Origin: Bacteroidales bacterium
GTDB taxonomy: Bacteria; Bacteroidota; Bacteroidia; Bacteroidales; F082
Direction of reading: 5' to 3'
Length of the DNA: 40,183 nucleotides
NCBI GenBank assembly: GCA_017381865.1
Contig: JAFOBJ010000091.1
Span: forward strand, 1 to 40,183
Numbering within the stretch: the stretch's first letter is position 1; each line of letters starts with the position of its first letter. The position numbers were made by a program, and so were the translations under genes. The notes under the pieces are model-generated. The model worked only from the letters and a program-made list of their open reading frames with translations, was not told the origin of the DNA and did not search any database. Of this stretch, positions 9,601-14,541 are shown in pieces.

Positions 9601-10552
9601 TATAGTTATAGTATCTTTGGATAGGAAGGTCTTCATTGCCGCCAGTTTCTGTGCCTATTGCTATATATGAAGGCTTGTTAGCAGCGTCTTCTACTGTTAC
9701 GGTAACGTCAGCGCTTGCTGTTTCTGTGCCATCGCTAACTGTACATGTGAAAGTATAAGTGCCAGCTGCGGAAGGAGTGAATGTTGGGGTAGCACTTGTT
9801 GAGCTGCTTAAGCCAGCTGCAGGAGACCAGCTATATGTGTAATTGCCAGAACCGCCTTCAGCATTAGCTGAAAGTTGAACGTTTTGGTCGCTGTAGATGG
9901 TTTCTTTTGCAGTTGAAACTGTGAGTGAGAGAGGATCTGGCATACCGCCCATGTATGTGAGATAAACGTCGCATGAATAAGAATAAGGGTCAGCAAAAGA
10001 ATACGAACCCTCTGTATATCCTGAAGATATACTACCCATTACAGAAGTTCCAATAGAATTGTGATGCCAAGTTACATCTCCGCCGCCACTACCAGTATTA
10101 TCTGCAATTGTAAGTATCAAATCACCGCCTTCGTAGATGAATTCTGTACTTAAATCAAAAGAAACCATAATGTCATCACCAGCAGGAATGTCAAAGCTAC
10201 CGCTATACACCCTATCTGAAGAAGCTACAGGTTTAGTATTTCCCCCTGCAAAAGAAGTTCCTGCTTCAGAATTCATCATATAGATGGACCAATCTCTTGT
10301 AGGTTGACCGCCATTATGTTTTTTAAAGGCAATCTTGGAAATCACAGAACCTGATGGAATGTTAATGGCGCTAGCTGGAAAAATCTGTTGTGATAGATAA
10401 TAGTTTTCATAAACATCAACAGGAGGATTATAGCCGTTATTGCCACAATTATCATCTCCAATTAGAATTGTTTCTTGTGCCATAATTTGTGACGTGTTAA
10501 AGCCACATAGCAAGCACAATAGAAATGCTAGAAAAGTAAATTTTTTCTTCAT
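668..10552 (-). CDS. Giant multidomain T9SS-secreted surface protein (PKD, Fn3, cleaved-adhesin-like domains)
   Basis: 3294 residues. A signal peptide spans residues 1-26 (ends MAQ). Four copies of a related 150-180-residue module, marked by SQQIF/SQQIY and a later 'R..xIYM' motif, begin near residues 27, 293, 557 and 1150. Two PKD domains (about 203-290 and 470-555) separate the first three. Fibronectin-III domains follow near 746, 972 and 1060 and again between about 1715 and 2450. A repeat resembling a beta-trefoil lectin lies at about 832-968, and a carboxypeptidase-regulatory-like segment near 2287. Cleaved-adhesin/choice-of-anchor-J-like domains lie near 1526-1677, 2464-2617 and 2787-2970. 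The last 75 residues form a type A T9SS sorting domain (IIDIMGRIVY, then YIVRV and a KVVIY end). It is probably exported, moved across the outer membrane by T9SS and anchored on the surface as an adhesin or matrix protein. No catalytic motif was seen. Confidence 0.88.
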   Translation of the reverse strand: MKKKFTFLAFLLCLLCGFNTSQIMAQETILIGDDNCGNNGYNPPVDVYENYYLSQQIFPASAINIPSGSVISKIAFKKHNGGQPTRDWSIYMMNSEAGTSFAGGNTKPVASSDRVYSGSFDIPAGDDIMVSFDLSTEFIYEGGDLILTIADNTGSGGGDVTWHHNSIGTSVMGSISSGYTEGSYSFADPYSYSCDVYLTYMGGMPDPLSLTVSTAKETIYSDQNVQLSANAEGGSGNYTYSWSPAAGLSSSTSATPTFTPSAAGTYTFTCTVSDGTETASADVTVTVEDAANKPSYIAIGTETGGNEDLPIQRYYNYSISQQIYTSTEIGSSKDINITSIAFKDISGVETTRNIEIYMRNTTASSCETNAEIMNSDELCWNGNVTFAANDWTTITLQTPFEYEVGKNVLLCVVDKTGSYLSSLNFAIYNSSEYSFYQRNDNYPYSATGSDVISGQTTPQKNCIRLEYEVVTRPFTLTASAATETIYDDETVQLIANATGGTNNYTYSWSPATGLDDATIANPTFTPSAAGTYTFTCTVSDGTETLTADVTVTVEKAPTEVVIGSTGGDASVLPGYNYYNYSISQQIYTSSELGITDGSKISSISFMPQTVNQSARNWSVYLFNTTKSKFDSNTDFVALSESDCLYTGDVYFVANQWTTIEFSNQFVYDGDNILVCVKDNKGSYSYASNNKYYSIASSGDLLSVLNYNDNYAYNVANFVDRTQYSTNGNRSVIKLEYQEGAPKAPKAPVLTASVASETSALLSWNSVNGALGYRIYNGSSFVAETESTSYTITKLTTGAQYCYTVSAYNEIGESELSNQECVTPEKIRQYRIQVSTSTHVHYGKYLNINSNELPGNSGNNTNVNVSAYAESNNQIFTLEDAGSGRYYLRGADGYYIKCGTNNLGKAWNVYAYSTTEKTPILFDYVDGSNFYLRDSDKTGDNYFKVENGNIFCNAPSSNTDVVTWVLEEILDLEPETPAGLVATEVLDDRITLSWNAAENATGYNVYKNGELVANVTETTYTVTGLDANTEYTFYVIATRGSNESEASGTITVSTTGPTAPTAAPTVSSVASTGEAAITLTWDEVEKATYYNVYRSGVLIAENVTELTYTDRDNLDLLTNYCYTVKAANEIGESNAFSNETCAQTFDGIPTKIIGEGTYASNTTRIPTYTYNNFSVSQQIYTQAEIGLVACEISKIAFYQKTSYNYTRNFEIYMVNTDKESFDGNYDWVNMSVSNKVFDGEYTFATGWCEFTLDKDFSYEGGNILLCVIDKTDNWTGSSIQFAQNQTTGVQAIYKSGNSAYDASNLYNNVNGSRASQNNQIKLIYTILPDGVTATPEQVTFANAIRGGNYWSGKDIYSSVEKVSLKAKNTAITNISLDDNSFFTIPANIDLTADPVEFNIGHKANPTAGTKIANLIVTHSTGTTSVPLSATVYEPATADVFEKAQTADLSSGSYSNAPTFANLHDDYILPNEVNEGNTPDAVYQFVLSEDAILDINITGTNAVTALYKGDFNGNGPSNDNNYQLSSTKFFFDFENGDFSGLTLKDADGDGRNWEIYSGGYNSSNYCAISYSYNDASYYPENYIITDKKYYITESSTLSFQATSHQSHSYLDGYTILVSENGNNFEEVTSNIVGTVDQFSLQEIDLSAYAGRELYIAINHYTDDKYNLRIDDLRLSDGTDDDAQSDIYPAGTYYLVAAAEDAFTVNITKEALPAPEAITYTSPEKDAKDQVNPVLSFELGKYTTEYQVLFGETNPPAVVKDWTAVTKSEYINSFQTEGLDDNKKYYWQIKARNSSGTTDGEVRSFTTPLNKPTNVVISDTEIFSDEETTITWEAAEGALYYNVYVNDEKHNNANITETSYVLSGLSRRIDPYDVTVTAVHTLGESSHTEPIDLKVSGNCDLTITVVNTTDVALEGAELSLYGINEFGETVNYGLLTTDENGQVSQRVNLLKSGESYYVNVVKAPYTTITDFALVPDYYMSENGNVQLTVTMNLPAPANFRAENDKIYEGDDVVLNWDEVAGATAYNVYVDGVLNAEVSGTTHTISGLEYNPTGYNVTVTTMLPEGESIHSDVVNVKVGGTFTLVINVKDNNENTLADADVTITLEDYSYEFDAIGNYLPTNFAGTTDADGKASFTMPLFDNVPGNNIYYTVAASKTSYENSSSSLGHFGYAVEGDAFITNGGVYEFDCTLSLAAPENFKANKEYYIEGGIATLTWDVIDADNLLGYNVYYEERDEETYEQTYVQLNDEYITSHRFVVENLEYGYQTYCLTAVYDLGESPKAYTQVQVTGYGSISGIVTDESSNPISGATVMITGKDQFDDDQSYILYTDANGRFFSNEIMPSYWDESYQYSATVSKADYFNNYYSPIYVEYGIETNIGTIVLQAKPSVDITVTAALSEDYNGDEYVDITWGSVANAERYNVYRKDLSNAQVTQLNEYNITWTSYSDNNWMSLPNGDYQYGVSAFMKNISTESFENLDTIPAGWKLDTDLLDKPWRIYTNNARTGSQSIYRYGESYDSEFANHIIMNPIDMTEADNATLSFYYVNEGYGGDWTNTLSVSAREFGTSDWNEEFSTNTQTSSWTEVTLNLNAYAGKRVEVRFSARSNGGKYVAIDDITVTLPAKESKINWSSILEKEGIEFTGSGDWNTAGNWNTGVVPGEKDHVAIRGNAVINGDVTVKTLTIIEGGSLTVEEGTLTATEGIVNNIASAFVIEEGAQVRQSKNDVMATFNMNVEAPTSWDSENNEEGWQFIASPMKNVKTSSFETDGTDFDLFKYDGEKAMQWVNYKGHNEDVISGATYLFDFATGFDSWGVIDANGDGYSWGHILTDELHSEYMMGRPEGYDDAGCLFNEAQWYDLDTYTQVNVSPDDYLVAPYMMNIGKYSALRFKMKGYSSMTETPEISVLVSLEDKATGEYVPADFTTVGIAPQINAVWEEVIISLEEYAGENVRVAIRHNVQDSWNTAVIIDKVELANIAFETEFQQGRGYLASYETTSTVEFAGVLSNETGFTFNEVNTFNKDDYYANFYLLGNPFAFNMNWENVTAEGLASGYSFVALDGSYDYAVDGEIKVGDGFFVKVTGENPSLSYSENNGMGMRNRRTEKSSFINLIASGKAGSDNVIINFAGNEEEGFAKLENFNKDIAEIYVKGEGRRYGIMNFEKDVEEIEVYFDAKRMGEYTIEAVAEGKFQSVVLVDRSTGVETELLTDSYTFKALTNDRPDRFVIRMSNNIANDNFVYQSGDELIINAEGTVEIIDIMGRIVYSSNIVNENHRVNTSRFDNAAYIVRVLNTNEIKTQKVVIY

Positions 10553-10609
10553 AAGCTGTTTATTTATTAATTATTATTTTTATTATTACCTTATAAAAAA
10601 TGCAAGGTG

Positions 10610-10641
10610 CAAAGATAATGCTTTTATCAATTGAAAAACAA
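10610..10641 (-). promoter_or_regulatory. Promoter of the giant T9SS gene
   Basis: On the minus strand a TATCTTTG -7 element (plus 10610-10617) is preceded by TTG (plus 10639-10641) with 21 bp between. This fits the Bacteroidetes TTG / TAnnTTTG promoter and leaves a leader of about 50 nt. Confidence 0.7.
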
Positions 10642-10759
10642 TATGTTGAAAACTTTTATTAATATTTATTAACAATATTGAAAATGCCATGTATTACACT
10701 GCTTTTAATGCACCATTAACAAATGAAAATTAACAATTGTTTTGTGGGGTTGAGAATAA

Positions 10760-10783
10760 GACACCGAGTCACCGAGACACCGG
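10760..10783 (+). repeat. 8-bp-period tandem array (gacaccga type)
   Basis: Three units: gacaccga, gtcaccga, gacaccgg. The last runs directly into the palindrome copy at 10783. The same arrangement recurs at 11506-11529. Confidence 0.8.
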
Positions 10784-10810
10784 TAGAGACGTCACCCCTG
10801 TGGCGTCTCA
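10783..10810 (+). repeat. GAGACG/CGTCTC REP-like palindrome, copy 4
   Basis: Full 28-bp unit, followed directly by a gtcaaca-type array. That order is repeated inside the acyltransferase gene at 38571-38650 and 39153-39315. Confidence 0.85.
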
Positions 10811-10813
10811 AAA

Positions 10814-10889
10814 GTCAAAAGTCAATGGCCAACAGTCAACAGTCAATGGCCAAAAAAAGCTCACGGCTCATTGCTCGTAGCTCACAGCT
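10814..10889 (+). repeat. Two adjacent 7-bp-period arrays (gtcaaca type and ctcacgg type)
   Basis: 10814-10851 is built from gtcaaaa, gtcaatg, gccaaca and gtcaaca units. 10859-10889 is ctcacgg, ctcattg, ctcgtag, ctcacag, ct. The second array, with its preceding g, is repeated without change at 12783-12813. Confidence 0.85.
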
Positions 10890-10950
10890 AAATGTTAAAA
10901 ATTATTATATATTTTCTTCTTGACAAAAGCATTTTGGCATTGTATCTTTG
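10886..10950 (+). promoter_or_regulatory. Promoter of the RelE-like toxin-antitoxin operon, with duplicated 45-bp module
   Basis: TTG (10920-10922) and TATCTTTG (10943-10950) are separated by 20 bp, a close match to the Bacteroidetes consensus. Bases 10886-10930 are identical to 11963-12007 upstream of the second toxin-antitoxin operon. The antitoxin ATG follows 26 nt after the -7 element. Confidence 0.8.
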
Positions 10951-10975
10951 CATGTGAATTTTAAACCATTTTTTT

Positions 10976-11179
10976 ATGAAAACGTCAGATTTAATTGTGA
11001 TGCCACAAGATGGCATTTGTGAGAACGAATTACGAAGCCTTGTTATGAAAAACGAAAAGGAATACATTGAAAAGCAAGAAATCCTCGATGCAATCCGTGA
11101 AGGTCTTTTGGAGATAAAAAGACGTCATGAAAGTGGCGACGAAGGTTTAACGCTTCAACAACTCATTGATGAACTATAG
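10976..11179 (+). CDS. Antitoxin of a type II RelE/ParE-like module
   Basis: 67 residues, predicted mostly helical and rich in Glu and Lys. The first ATG after a clear promoter is used. Its stop overlaps the start of the toxin gene by 11 bp, the usual antitoxin-first translational coupling of type II modules. The sequence does not show a clear DNA-binding motif. The C-terminal 'LTLQQLIDEL' resembles the toxin-wrapping helices of RelB/Phd-like antitoxins. By analogy with other modules it would neutralise the toxin and may repress the shared promoter. The call rests on position, size and the neighbouring toxin. Confidence 0.75.
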   Translation: MKTSDLIVMPQDGICENELRSLVMKNEKEYIEKQEILDAIREGLLEIKRRHESGDEGLTLQQLIDEL

Positions 11180-11501
11180 AATTATTCCTAGCGATTCTTT
11201 TTCAAAAGAAGCTAAACGATTGTCTAAGAAATATAGTTATTTCAAGAAAGATTTAGAGGAATTACAAAACGAACTCAAATCAAATCCATATTCAGGAGTT
11301 GATTTAGGATGCGGTTTGCGTAAAGTCAGAATGGCGATAAAATCAAAAGGTCGAGGCAAGAGCCATGGCGCTCGTGTCATTACGTATTTGTTGCATGTCT
11401 CCGAGGATGAAGGAGAAATCAACCTCCTGACAATCTACGACAAAGCTGAACGCGAAAACATCAGCCGTAATGAGATAGAAGAGATTTTGAAAGAGATGTG
11501 A
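11169..11501 (+). CDS. RelE/ParE-family toxin
   Basis: 110 residues from the ATG at 11169 (a TTG lies one codon earlier). The sequence has a typical RelE/HigB-like layout: N-terminal helices with many Lys residues, then beta strands with GLRKVRMAI, KGRGKSHGARVITYL and INLLTIYDKAE, and a C-terminal helix. The Lys/Arg-rich GRGKSHGAR segment and the 'IYDKAE' strand are hallmarks of this group in Bacteroides. Members usually cleave mRNA on the ribosome; a ParE-like gyrase activity cannot be excluded from sequence alone. It overlaps the antitoxin gene and is followed directly by repeat DNA. Confidence 0.82.
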   Translation: MNYRIIPSDSFSKEAKRLSKKYSYFKKDLEELQNELKSNPYSGVDLGCGLRKVRMAIKSKGRGKSHGARVITYLLHVSEDEGEINLLTIYDKAERENISRNEIEEILKEM

Positions 11502-11505
11502 TTAA

Positions 11506-11529
11506 GACACCGAGACACCGAGACACCGG
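11506..11529 (+). repeat. 8-bp-period tandem array (gacaccga type), second copy
   Basis: gacaccga, gacaccga, gacaccgg, again running straight into a GAGACG palindrome. Confidence 0.8.
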
Positions 11530-11623
11530 TAGAGACGTCACCCCTGTGGAGTCTCAATGGTCAATGGTAGAGACGTCACCCCTGTGGAGTCTCAATGGTA
11601 GAGACGTCACCTCTGTGGCGTCT
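11529..11623 (+). repeat. Three GAGACG/CGTCTC palindromes in direct array (copies 5-7)
   Basis: Copies at 11529-11556, 11567-11594 and 11598-11623, all in the same orientation and linked by short 'aatggt' segments of the 7-bp array type. The first two share a G-to-A change (GGAGTC instead of GGCGTC), which suggests local duplication. Confidence 0.85.
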
Positions 11624-11666
11624 TTTGGGATTCTGGATGTCAACGAATTTTGGTATACTCAAATCA

Positions 11667-11726
11667 GCTCCGAAGGAGCGGCAGTTCCCAGGCAGGTGAT
11701 GAAGCGCAATGCGCGAAATCCCTGCA
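11667..11726 (+). repeat. Structured two-hairpin element, copy A
   Basis: Hairpin 1 is GCTCC-gaa-GGAGC followed by ggcag. The second part has outer arms GCAGG and CCTGC enclosing GCGC-aat-GCGC. Copies B and C keep the pairing with different bases. Confidence 0.8.
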
Positions 11727-11750
11727 AATGAGGTTTTAAAAAAATCAAAG

Positions 11751-11803
11751 CGCCGAAGGTGCGACAGAATTGAGTTTGATGTTTCTGTCGTACCTTCGGC
11801 ACT
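11751..11803. repeat. Long inverted repeat made of two head-to-head hairpin-1 modules
   Basis: Arms 11752-11769 and 11783-11800 pair over 18 positions, one of them G-T, with a 13-base loop. Each arm also contains a hairpin-1 module of the structured element: GCGCC-gaa-GGTGC-gacag on plus and GTGCC-gaa-GGTAC-gacag on minus. Confidence 0.8.
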
Positions 11804-11825
11804 CTTATCAAATTCGGTCTTTATT

Positions 11826-11884
11826 GCAGGCATTCCGAGCTACGCTCTTCATACCTGCCTGGAAACTATCGTCCCTAACGGGAC
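11826..11884 (-). repeat. Structured two-hairpin element, copy B (inverted)
   Basis: Read on the minus strand: GTCCC-gtta-GGGAC, spacer, then GCAGG ... CCTGC enclosing GAGC-gta-GCTC. It is the inverted partner of copy A, with compensatory changes in both stems. Confidence 0.8.
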
Positions 11885-11912
11885 TTATTTTTGTTGTAAA
11901 TTTTAAAATGAG

Positions 11913-11953
11913 GCCAACAGTCAAAAGTCAACGGTCAAAAGTCAAAGGTCAAA
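11913..11953 (+). repeat. 7-bp-period array (gtcaaaa/gtcaaca type)
   Basis: Units gccaaca, gtcaaaa, gtcaacg, gtcaaaa, gtcaaag, gtcaaaa, immediately upstream of the duplicated promoter module. Confidence 0.85.
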
Positions 11954-11962
11954 AAAGCCCAT

Positions 11963-12027
11963 AGCTAAATGTTAAAAATTATTATATATTTTCTTCTTGA
12001 CAAAAGCGTTGTAAACTTGTATTTTTG
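11963..12027 (+). promoter_or_regulatory. Promoter of the GNAT-type module, second copy of the 45-bp module
   Basis: TTG (11997-11999), 20 bp, TATTTTTG (12020-12027). 11963-12007 is identical to 10886-10930, after which the two promoters diverge. Confidence 0.8.
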
Positions 12028-12053
12028 CAGACATAAAACAAAATAGTGAAACC

Positions 12054-12206
12054 ATGGCAAGAAAAATTCAAGAAACACCAATTTTAACAGGTAAAGATGC
12101 GGAACGCTTCATCAAGCGTATGCAAGAAACACGCACTGTATCAGACGAAGAAATAGAAAGAGTTAAGAAAAACTACGAATATATCATGAGCATAGCAAAA
12201 TTTTGA
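12054..12206 (+). CDS. Small putative antitoxin upstream of a GNAT protein
   Basis: 50 residues, starting MARKIQETPILTGKDAERF and ending YIMSIAKF. It is the first ATG (26 nt) after a strong Bacteroidetes-type promoter, and its stop codon lies 3 bp before the GNAT start codon. The 'ETPILTGKDAERFIKRM' block is one I associate with short proteins encoded before toxin-like partners in Bacteroides. It has no ribbon-helix-helix (DUF1778) pattern, although that is the usual antitoxin partner of GNAT toxins. Antitoxin function is inferred from size, order and the shared promoter. Confidence 0.7.
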   Translation: MARKIQETPILTGKDAERFIKRMQETRTVSDEEIERVKKNYEYIMSIAKF

Positions 12207-12209
12207 GGT

Positions 12210-12743
12210 ATGATAGTTCGTCGTTTGTGTGAAGATGAAACAATAAACTCGTTTTATTGTGGTGATAGTGATTTGGATGACTTTATCTTAAATGAAGCAT
12301 CGCTGTATCGTAATTCTCTATTGTCCGTAAACTACGTTATGGAAGAAGAGGATAATTCTGTCGCTTTTTTTAGTTTGTCCAATGACAAGATTTCAATACA
12401 TGACTTTGAGGATAAAACGAAATTCAATCGTTTCAGAAGTCGTAAGTTTGTCAATAAGAAAAGAATAAAGAGTTATCCTGCGGTAAAAATAGGTCGATTT
12501 GCAATAGATTCCAAATTTCAAGGCAATGGCATTGGGTCAATTTTGTTAGATTTTATAAAAGGATATTTCTTAGTCGACAATAAGACCGGATGCAGATTTA
12601 TTACTGTTGATGCTTATAAGTCTGCGATTCCCTTTTATGAAAAGAATGGTTTTGTCGCACTGCAAAATCGTAATGATGCTTTTACTCAACTAATGTATTT
12701 CGATTTAGCAGACTATAAAAACAAATTGAAAGTTGGTTGTTGA
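12210..12743 (+). CDS. GNAT-family N-acetyltransferase, possible TacT-like toxin
   Basis: 177 residues. An acetyl-CoA binding signature, QGNGIGS, lies at about residues 104-110 after the strand KIGRFAID. The C-terminal block SAIPFYEKNGF contains the conserved Tyr expected to act as general acid. TacT/AtaT-type toxins have the same size and fold and acetylate aminoacyl-tRNA. It follows a 50-residue gene by 3 bp and shares a promoter module with the adjacent RelE-like module, both of which favour a toxin role. A housekeeping acetyltransferase is the alternative. The stop codon lies in a 'ttgttgaac' stretch resembling the local 7-bp repeats. Confidence 0.78.
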   Translation: MIVRRLCEDETINSFYCGDSDLDDFILNEASLYRNSLLSVNYVMEEEDNSVAFFSLSNDKISIHDFEDKTKFNRFRSRKFVNKKRIKSYPAVKIGRFAIDSKFQGNGIGSILLDFIKGYFLVDNKTGCRFITVDAYKSAIPFYEKNGFVALQNRNDAFTQLMYFDLADYKNKLKVGC

Positions 12744-12757
12744 ACTTTTTGCTATAA

Positions 12758-12813
12758 GTCAATGGTCAATGGTCAAAAAAAAGCTCACGGCTCATTGCTC
12801 GTAGCTCACAGCT
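12758..12813 (+). repeat. 7-bp-period arrays upstream of the carboxylase operon
   Basis: gtcaatg, gtcaatg, gtcaaaa units (12758-12778) are followed by ctcacgg, ctcattg, ctcgtag, ctcacag units. 12783-12813 is identical over 31 bp to 10859-10889. Confidence 0.85.
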
Positions 12814-12827
12814 TTTTATTATATTTG
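12795..12827 (+). promoter_or_regulatory. Promoter of the carboxylase/Ptb-Buk operon
   Basis: TATATTTG (12820-12827) with TTG at 12795-12797, 22 bp upstream. The TTG lies inside the 7-bp array, so the array supplies the -33 element. The leader to the start codon is about 20 nt. Confidence 0.6.
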
Positions 12828-12849
12828 CCGAAATTAAAAAAATAAGGTT

Positions 12850-14457
12850 TTGCAAGTATTAAAATCACAGATAAATCCTAACAGCAAGGAGTTTCAGGAT
12901 AATAAGAAAGCCTACATGGAGTTGATGGCTCGTTATCGTGAAGGCATGGCTATGAGTATGCAAGGCGGCGGTGCTGTCGCTGTCGAGAAGCATAAGAAAC
13001 GTAACAAACTTCTCGCTCGCGAGCGCATCGACCAGCTCATCGACAAGAACACTCCGTTTCTGGAACTCTCGCCGATGGCTGCTTACGACACTTATAACAA
13101 CGACTTCCCATCTGCAGGTATAATCACGGGAATAGGAATAATACAAGGCAGAGAGGCGATGATCGTTGCCAATGACGCCACGGTGAAAGGCGGCACTTAT
13201 ATGCAATACACCGTGAAGAAGCATCTTCGTGCTCAAGAGATTGCGATGGAGAACAAACTGCCATGTGTCTATATGGTCGACAGCGGCGGCGCGTTCCTTC
13301 CTGAACAAGATACAGTCTTTCCGGACAGAGACCACTTCGGTCGTTTCTTCTACAACCAGGCTCGTATGTCGGCGATGGGCATTCCGCAGATTGCCATAGT
13401 GATGGGTATGTGTACAGCAGGCGGAGCTTACGTTCCAGCGATGAGCGACGAGACCATCATAGTGAGAAACCAAGGCACGATTTATCTGGCGGGACCTCCT
13501 TTGGTGAAAGCCGCTACAGGCGAGATCGTCACAGCTGAAGAACTCGGCGGAGCCGATATGCACACTTCTGTCTCTGGCGTCGCTGACCATCTCGCAGAAA
13601 ACGACAGCCACGCCATGCAGATATGTCGTAATATTTTTAAAACTTTAGAAAAGAAAGAGAAACAACGCCTCGACATACTTCCTATCGAGGCTCCATTATA
13701 CGACCCAGAAGACTTGTACGGCATCGCGCCCGTCGACCTTCGTCAGCTCGTTGACCCGAGGGAAGTCATCGCTCGCCTCGTCGACGGCAGCCGTTTCCAG
13801 GAGTTCAAGGCTCGCTACGCCATCACGATAGTATGCGGATTCGCTCATATCATGGGGTTCCCTGTCGGCATCATCGCCAACTACGGAGTGTTGTTCTCCG
13901 AGTCGGCACTTAAAGCAACACACTTCATCGAGTTGTGCTGTCAAAGAAATATACCACTCGTATTCTTGCAGAACGTCACAGGATTTATGGTCGGAAAGCA
14001 ATATGAATGCGGCGGTATCGCTAAAGACGGTGCCAAGATGGTACACGCTGTAAGTAACGCCAACGTGCCTAAGTTCACCGTCATCTTCGGCGGCTCATTC
14101 GGCGCAGGCAACTACGGCATGGCAGGACGCGCCTATAGTCCAAGGCTGTTGTTTATGTGGCCTAATGCCAAGATTTCCGTCATGGGCGGCGAACAGGCAG
14201 CCGGTGTGCTAACCACGGTGAAGGCTGACCAATACAAGGCAAGAGGCTTGGAAGTTTCACAAGAAGAACTGGCTAAGATAAAATCAGAGATACTCGCCAA
14301 ATACGACTACGAAGGCTCGGCGTTCTACAGCACCGCACGTCTCTGGGACGACGGCATCATCGACCCTGTCGACACTCGTAAGATATTAGCAATGGGAATT
14401 GCGTCATCGTTGAACCAGCCATTCCCACCGTTGCAATTTGGCGTATTTAGAATGTAA
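12850..14457 (+). CDS. Methylcrotonyl-CoA-carboxylase-type carboxyltransferase (beta) subunit
   Basis: 535 residues, the usual length for this family. The beta subunit moves the carboxyl group from biotin to an acyl-CoA. The segments [52 protein letters not shown] and [12 protein letters not shown] follow the methylcrotonyl/geranyl-CoA carboxylase pattern more closely than propionyl-CoA carboxylase. The start is TTG at 12850: no in-frame ATG lies upstream, a -7 element ends 23 nt before, and starting at the next ATG would lose conserved N-terminal sequence. It is the first gene of a plus-strand operon with a hydratase, the biotin-carrying alpha subunit, an acyl-CoA dehydrogenase, ptb and buk. 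The likely substrate is 3-methylcrotonyl-CoA from leucine. Confidence 0.88.
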   Translation: MQVLKSQINPNSKEFQDNKKAYMELMARYREGMAMSMQGGGAVAVEKHKKRNKLLARERIDQLIDKNTPFLELSPMAAYDTYNNDFPSAGIITGIGIIQGREAMIVANDATVKGGTYMQYTVKKHLRAQEIAMENKLPCVYMVDSGGAFLPEQDTVFPDRDHFGRFFYNQARMSAMGIPQIAIVMGMCTAGGAYVPAMSDETIIVRNQGTIYLAGPPLVKAATGEIVTAEELGGADMHTSVSGVADHLAENDSHAMQICRNIFKTLEKKEKQRLDILPIEAPLYDPEDLYGIAPVDLRQLVDPREVIARLVDGSRFQEFKARYAITIVCGFAHIMGFPVGIIANYGVLFSESALKATHFIELCCQRNIPLVFLQNVTGFMVGKQYECGGIAKDGAKMVHAVSNANVPKFTVIFGGSFGAGNYGMAGRAYSPRLLFMWPNAKISVMGGEQAAGVLTTVKADQYKARGLEVSQEELAKIKSEILAKYDYEGSAFYSTARLWDDGIIDPVDTRKILAMGIASSLNQPFPPLQFGVFRM

Positions 14458-14464
14458 AAAAAAC

Positions 14465-14541
14465 AATGCATAATTCATAATGCATAATTCATAATTGTCT
14501 GTAATTATGCATTGTGAATTATGAATTATGAATTGAATAAA
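14465..14541. repeat. Imperfect inverted repeat built from cataatt/gaattat 7-mers
   Basis: The left arm is a chain of cataatt and cataatg units. The right arm is a chain of the complementary gaattat units. The two are separated by 'gtctgt'. The right arm runs into the first codons of the hydratase gene. A shorter cousin lies at 22675-22697. Confidence 0.75.

Larger units (their letters stand above)
10553..10975. other. Divergent intergenic region with two promoters and repeats
   Basis: The left part carries the promoter of the giant minus-strand gene. The middle has an 8-bp-period array (10760-10783), one palindrome copy (10783-10810) and two 7-bp-period arrays. The right end carries the promoter of the RelE-like toxin-antitoxin operon. 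Apparent open frames here are repeat translations, not genes. Confidence 0.7.
11502..12053. other. Repeat island between two toxin-antitoxin modules
   Basis: No gene is seen. It holds an 8-bp-period array (11506-11529), three palindrome copies (11529-11623), a symmetrical set of structured two-hairpin elements (11667-11884), a 7-bp-period array (11913-11953) and the second toxin-antitoxin promoter. Confidence 0.8.

Noticed and set aside
10723-10923. 66-residue open frame with QKSMANSQQSMAK-like sequence
   Set aside because: It is a translation of the palindrome and 7-bp arrays; stop-free because of the repeat arithmetic, with no promoter at the right place.
11498-11731. 77-residue open frame after the RelE-like toxin
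   Set aside because: It reads through three palindrome copies (RDVTPVES-type sequence) and half of a structured element; no family resemblance.
12865-13611. 248-residue open frame antisense to the carboxylase beta subunit
   Set aside because: Shadow of a strongly coding plus-strand gene; no recognisable protein and His/Ser-rich composition typical of antisense frames.
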